Of a stretch of DNA of 7,818 nucleotides, positions 5,521 to 7,818 are shown in pieces. The position numbers and the translations under genes are program-made. Position 1 is the first letter of the stretch, and every line of letters begins with the position of its first letter. The notes below the pieces were generated by a model, which was given only the letters and a program-made list of their open reading frames with translations, made no database searches and was not told the origin of the DNA. This stretch comes from JAPLXD01 sp041661585 (GTDB lineage Bacteria > Patescibacteriota > Minisyncoccia > Moranbacterales > UBA11712). The DNA lies in NCBI GenBank assembly GCA_041661585.1, contig JBAZUC010000037.1, forward strand, positions 1 to 7,818, given 5' to 3'.

Positions 5521-6624
5521 TTACATCTTATCGCACTTCTTAGATATATTCAACAAAATTCCCACTCCGATCATGAGGAACACAATCGATGTCCCACCAT
5601 AGCTGATGAAGGGCAAAGTGACACCGGTGAGCGGAATGAGTCCCGAAATGGCGGAAATATTGATAAGCGCTTGGAATATTATCCAGGAAGTGATGCCAAC
5701 CGCGATCAGTTTTCCGAAGGTATCCGGCGCGTTTTTCGCGATCTTGAGTCCGCGCATGGCGAAAATAACGAACAAGATCACCAAGGCCATGGCACCGATC
5801 AGTCCTATTTCTTCCCCGATTATCGCGAATATCGAATCCCCGACCGGTTCCGGAAGATAGTTGAATTTTTGCCGGCTATGCCCCAATCCCAGCCCGAAAA
5901 TTCCGCCCGACCCAATCGCCAAAAGCGCTTGATTGATTTGATATCCAATCCCTCTCGGATCAAGCTCCGGATGCAAAAAAACCAAAAGGCGGCTCATCCG
6001 ATAGGACTCGAATTTCACGAGCGCCAAAAAGGATAGCACGCCCAACCCAAGCATCATCGAAAGATGCTGAATTCTCGCGCCGGACATAAAATACATAGCC
6101 ATCGCTATGAGAACTGTGACCCCCAAAGTCCCCATATCCGGTTGCTTGATGATCAAAAATCCCACCACGCCCAAAATCGCGAGAAACGGCACAAAACCTT
6201 CAAAAAAATCCCTTCCTTTTTCCCTTTTGCCTTCAAGCCAGGCAGCGAGATACAGCAGGAGAGCCAGCTTCAGCATCTCTGAAGGCTGAAAAGAAAACGG
6301 GCCGAGTTTCAGCCAGCGGCTCGCTCCTTGAAAGTTGAGTCCGAATCCGGGAATGAATACAAGTATCAAAAAAACCAAATTGATAACGAAAAACAAAAAT
6401 GCGAATTTTTTCCAAAAATGATAGTCGATTTTCTGAACAACATACATGAGAAATAGGCCCGGCAGAACGCCAAAAAGGAGTTGGTGTTTGAAGAAATAAT
6501 ACGGATCGCCGAAACGCGACTGGGAAATGGCAATCCCGGCCGAAGAAAGCGCTACAAGACCGAAAAGAATCAATGCGAAGATTGTTGTGAGCAATATCTG
6601 ATCGGGTTTTTGTTTGGATTTCAT
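5521..6624 (-). CDS. ftsW: FtsW-type SEDS peptidoglycan glycosyltransferase
   Basis: SEDS-family polymerase that joins lipid II into glycan strands with a class B PBP, at the septum for FtsW. The 367-residue product shows about ten hydrophobic segments from residue 10 onward. Conserved marks: ASRWLKLGPFSFQPSE (101-116), KQPDMGT (160-166), YQINQALLAIGSGG (228-241), then LPEPVGDSIFAIIGEE (257-272) with Asp263 at the position of the essential SEDS aspartate, and the signature PLTGVTLPFISYGGTS (331-346). FtsW and RodA are hard to separate by eye; adjacency to murG and murC favours FtsW. The protein lacks the long cytoplasmic tails of many FtsW proteins. Its ATG overlaps the trmD stop by 4 bp (ATGA), implying translational coupling, and there is no Shine-Dalgarno. 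No cognate PBP lies in the window. Confidence 0.93.
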   Translation of the reverse strand: MKSKQKPDQILLTTIFALILFGLVALSSAGIAISQSRFGDPYYFFKHQLLFGVLPGLFLMYVVQKIDYHFWKKFAFLFFVINLVFLILVFIPGFGLNFQGASRWLKLGPFSFQPSEMLKLALLLYLAAWLEGKREKGRDFFEGFVPFLAILGVVGFLIIKQPDMGTLGVTVLIAMAMYFMSGARIQHLSMMLGLGVLSFLALVKFESYRMSRLLVFLHPELDPRGIGYQINQALLAIGSGGIFGLGLGHSRQKFNYLPEPVGDSIFAIIGEEIGLIGAMALVILFVIFAMRGLKIAKNAPDTFGKLIAVGITSWIIFQALINISAISGLIPLTGVTLPFISYGGTSIVFLMIGVGILLNISKKCDKM

Positions 6625-7271
6625 GATAATTTTGGCTTTTCGCTGTGCTTATTTCGCCAAATATCTATTTTTTTGTGATTCCCGTTCAACAAAACTTCCG
6701 GCACTTTCCATTTGTTGAATTCGGCTGGTTTGGTATATTGCGGATGTTCAAGATAGTCTTTCTTGGAAAATGATTCATTTTTCGGCGACTGCGCATTTCC
6801 CAGCGCACCAGGTAAAAGTCTTGTGATCGAATCAACCACCGCCATTGCCGGAATTTCCCCGCCGGTCAGCACATATTCCCCGATCGAAATTTCTTCATCG
6901 GCAAGATATTTCGCCACCCGCTCGTCCACTCCTTCATATCTGCCGCAGATCATGACAATATTTTCATATTTTTTCAGTCTCTTCGCGTCAGATTGGGTAT
7001 ATCTCTTGCCTTTCGCGGAGAATAAAATAATCCTGGTTTTTTTAGATTTAATTGCCTTTAGGCACTTATGGATAGGCTCCACTTTCAAAACCATCCCCGC
7101 CCCGCCCCCATACGGCGTATCATCAACTGTTTTGTGCTTGTCGGCCGTGTAGTCCCGCAAATTGTGAATTTTTATATTCACCAGTTTCTTCTCCCGCGCA
7201 CGCTTAACAATACTCTCACCGAAATAAGAATCAAAAATCTTCGGAAAAATTGTAATGATGTGAAAATGCAT
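6621..7271 (-). CDS. trmD: tRNA (guanine-N1-)-methyltransferase TrmD
   Basis: TrmD methylates N1 of G37 in tRNAs whose anticodon stem carries G36, preventing +1 frameshifts, using SAM bound in a trefoil knot. Motifs in the 216-residue product: HIITIFPKIF (4-13), DTPYGGGAGM (51-60), ICGRYEGVDERV (108-119), SIGEYVLTGGE (129-139), LPGALGN (153-159), LEHPQYTKPAEF (174-185) and PEVLLNGNHKKI (191-202). The start at ATG 7271 matches the family's N-terminus; the frame stays open to 7376 through the palindromic element, but that extension has no TrmD character. The protein stops soon after the NGNH...WR motif, lacking about 40 C-terminal residues present in E. coli TrmD. Position 167 is Glu (in NESF) where E. 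coli has catalytic Asp169 (EDSF). It overlaps ftsW by 4 bp. The usual partners rimM and rplS are not adjacent here. Confidence 0.95.
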   Translation of the reverse strand: MHFHIITIFPKIFDSYFGESIVKRAREKKLVNIKIHNLRDYTADKHKTVDDTPYGGGAGMVLKVEPIHKCLKAIKSKKTRIILFSAKGKRYTQSDAKRLKKYENIVMICGRYEGVDERVAKYLADEEISIGEYVLTGGEIPAMAVVDSITRLLPGALGNAQSPKNESFSKKDYLEHPQYTKPAEFNKWKVPEVLLNGNHKKIDIWRNKHSEKPKLS

Positions 7272-7280
7272 GGAATATGA

Positions 7281-7404
7281 AAAAACTTCTAAATTTGAGC
7301 GCAGTTCGCGAAAGAGCCGAGCACTGAAGTGAGGCGTATCAAGGATACGTCGAACGAAGCGCGGAGGCTCTGACAAAGGCCGGCGCCAAATTTTGAAGTC
7401 TTTT
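7281..7404. repeat. GC-rich nested palindromic element upstream of trmD
   Basis: Imperfect terminal inverted repeats, ACTTCTAAATTTGAGCGC (7285-7302) and GCGCCAAATTTTGAAGT (7383-7399), pair with one mismatch and one bulge, and A/T runs outside extend them. Inside are AGAGCC (7313-7318) with GGCTCT (7366-7371), and CGTATC (7335-7340) with GATACG (7344-7349) around a 3-base loop. The unpaired gaps are almost symmetric (10/11 and 16/16 bases). The interior is GC-rich against AT-rich flanks. It ends about 10 bp before the trmD ATG, so if transcribed it would be the trmD 5' leader. I see no complete TATAAT-like promoter between it and the terminator at 7412-7445. It could be a dispersed palindromic (REP- or MITE-like) repeat or a structured regulatory RNA; one copy cannot decide. 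Confidence 0.6.
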
Positions 7405-7411
7405 AAAATAA

Positions 7412-7445
7412 CAAAAACCGTGCCTTAATAATAGCACGGTTTTTG
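7412..7445 (-). terminator. Intrinsic, potentially bidirectional terminator after khpA
   Basis: CAAAAACCGTGC (7412-7423) pairs perfectly with GCACGGTTTTTG (7434-7445) around a 10-base AT loop. The 12-bp stem ends in A/T runs on both sides, so it offers a T-run in either direction; with genes only on the minus strand it should act after khpA. A smaller hairpin (TAAAGC/GCTTTA, 7453-7470) lies between the khpA stop and this one. Its presence implies that trmD needs its own promoter or read-through. Confidence 0.85.
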
Positions 7446-7474
7446 CGTATAATAAAGCTTTTTGGCTTTATAAT

Positions 7475-7804
7475 CTAGACATTGATATCGTTCACAACTT
7501 CGTCAATGCTCCGCTTGGATTCTTCGCGGGGTTCTTCGCGATTCATACCGCGAGTGGATCCTTCCGGTTCATTGATCTTGAGGTTCACGCGGGCATTGTT
7601 TTTCGCTCCGACAACTCGAAGAAGAGTTCGGATCGCTTTGGCAGTCGCGCCTTCGCGGCCGATGACCATTCCCATATCCTTGGCATCAACATCCAAAGTG
7701 ATGAGAACGCCTCTCTCGTCGATGATCCGGTTGGTTTTCACCGCGTCCGGAGTATCAACAAGCGCTTTCACGACGAATTCCACAAATTCCTGATCTCTTT
7801 CCAT
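7475..7804 (-). CDS. khpA: KhpA-family KH-domain RNA-binding protein
   Basis: The first 77 or so residues form a single type II KH domain, with the RNA-contacting GxxG loop as GREG (49-52) inside MGMVIGREGATAKAIRTLL, followed by a final strand ARVNLKINEP (71-80). KhpA proteins bind RNA, in several bacteria as a dimer with KhpB, and influence cell size and division. Residues 81-109 are a charged tail (with the repeat REEPREE) not found in the usual 75-80-residue KhpA; it is probably flexible. In many bacteria this gene sits in the rpsP-khpA-rimM-trmD order. The ATG at 7804 is preceded by an in-frame-independent TAA (7815-7817) that could be the stop of an upstream gene such as rpsP, but too little is visible to say. 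Only a weak purine stretch (AGAAAAG) precedes the start. A terminator lies 30 bp after the stop. Confidence 0.9.
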   Translation of the reverse strand: MERDQEFVEFVVKALVDTPDAVKTNRIIDERGVLITLDVDAKDMGMVIGREGATAKAIRTLLRVVGAKNNARVNLKINEPEGSTRGMNREEPREESKRSIDEVVNDINV

Positions 7805-7818
7805 CTTTTCTGCGTTAG

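Noticed and set aside
5293..6036. Long plus-strand open frame opposite ftsW and murG
   Set aside because: It is antisense to two clearly conserved genes, its product is low-complexity and charged with no recognisable domain, and there is no promoter or ribosome-binding site.
7272..7376. N-terminal extension of trmD to an upstream start at 7376
   Set aside because: The extra 35 residues are only a translation of the palindromic element; the TrmD family N-terminus begins at the ATG at 7271.
7281..7404. tRNA or known small RNA in the trmD upstream element
   Set aside because: There is no cloverleaf, anticodon stem or CCA-type end, and the pairing is one long nested palindrome.
7526..7551. Short tandem repeat TTCTTCGCG within khpA
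   Set aside because: It is two imperfect copies in coding sequence, giving a repeated charged motif in the tail, and not a repeat element.

Overview
The window reads as a piece of a Candidate Phyla Radiation (Patescibacteria, Parcubacteria-like) chromosome. This is an inference from compact overlapping genes, short versions of housekeeping proteins, almost no Shine-Dalgarno sequences, and a reduced cell-wall cluster containing unusual neighbours. TGA is used as a stop throughout, so the lineage does not recode UGA. Every gene I can support lies on the minus strand, so the window is read from right to left.

Right end (7818 to about 7280): a KhpA-type KH-domain RNA-binding protein gene ends in a clear intrinsic terminator (7412-7445). 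Between it and trmD is a GC-rich element of about 115-125 bp (7281-7404) with imperfect terminal inverted repeats and two further nested stems. It resembles a dispersed palindromic repeat or a structured 5' leader.

Centre (7271 to 1306): a tightly packed unit of trmD, ftsW, murG, a patatin-like phospholipase gene, murC and a small HRD/DFG protein-kinase-like gene. Four of the five junctions overlap or lie within about 20 bp; the exception is the 55-bp ftsW-murG gap. FtsW polymerises glycan strands, MurG makes lipid II and MurC adds L-Ala to UDP-MurNAc, so this is a peptidoglycan and division operon. The tRNA methyltransferase, the lipase and the kinase are the unexpected members.

Left part (1310 to 920): a self-contained small transcription unit. 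It has a sigma70 promoter with both hexamers perfect, a full AGGAGGT ribosome-binding site, a TTG-started 73-residue protein of unknown function and a strong hairpin/T-run terminator. A second AGGAGGT at the end of this gene precedes a 32-codon reading frame that runs through the terminator hairpin, which raises the possibility of translation-dependent read-through.

Left end (917 to 1): an AT-rich, histidine-rich hypothetical protein overlaps by 32 bp an asparagine-synthetase-like ATP-pyrophosphatase that lacks the glutaminase domain and runs off the left edge.

No stretch over 300 bp lacks a gene. I see no tRNA, rRNA, CRISPR array or transposase.
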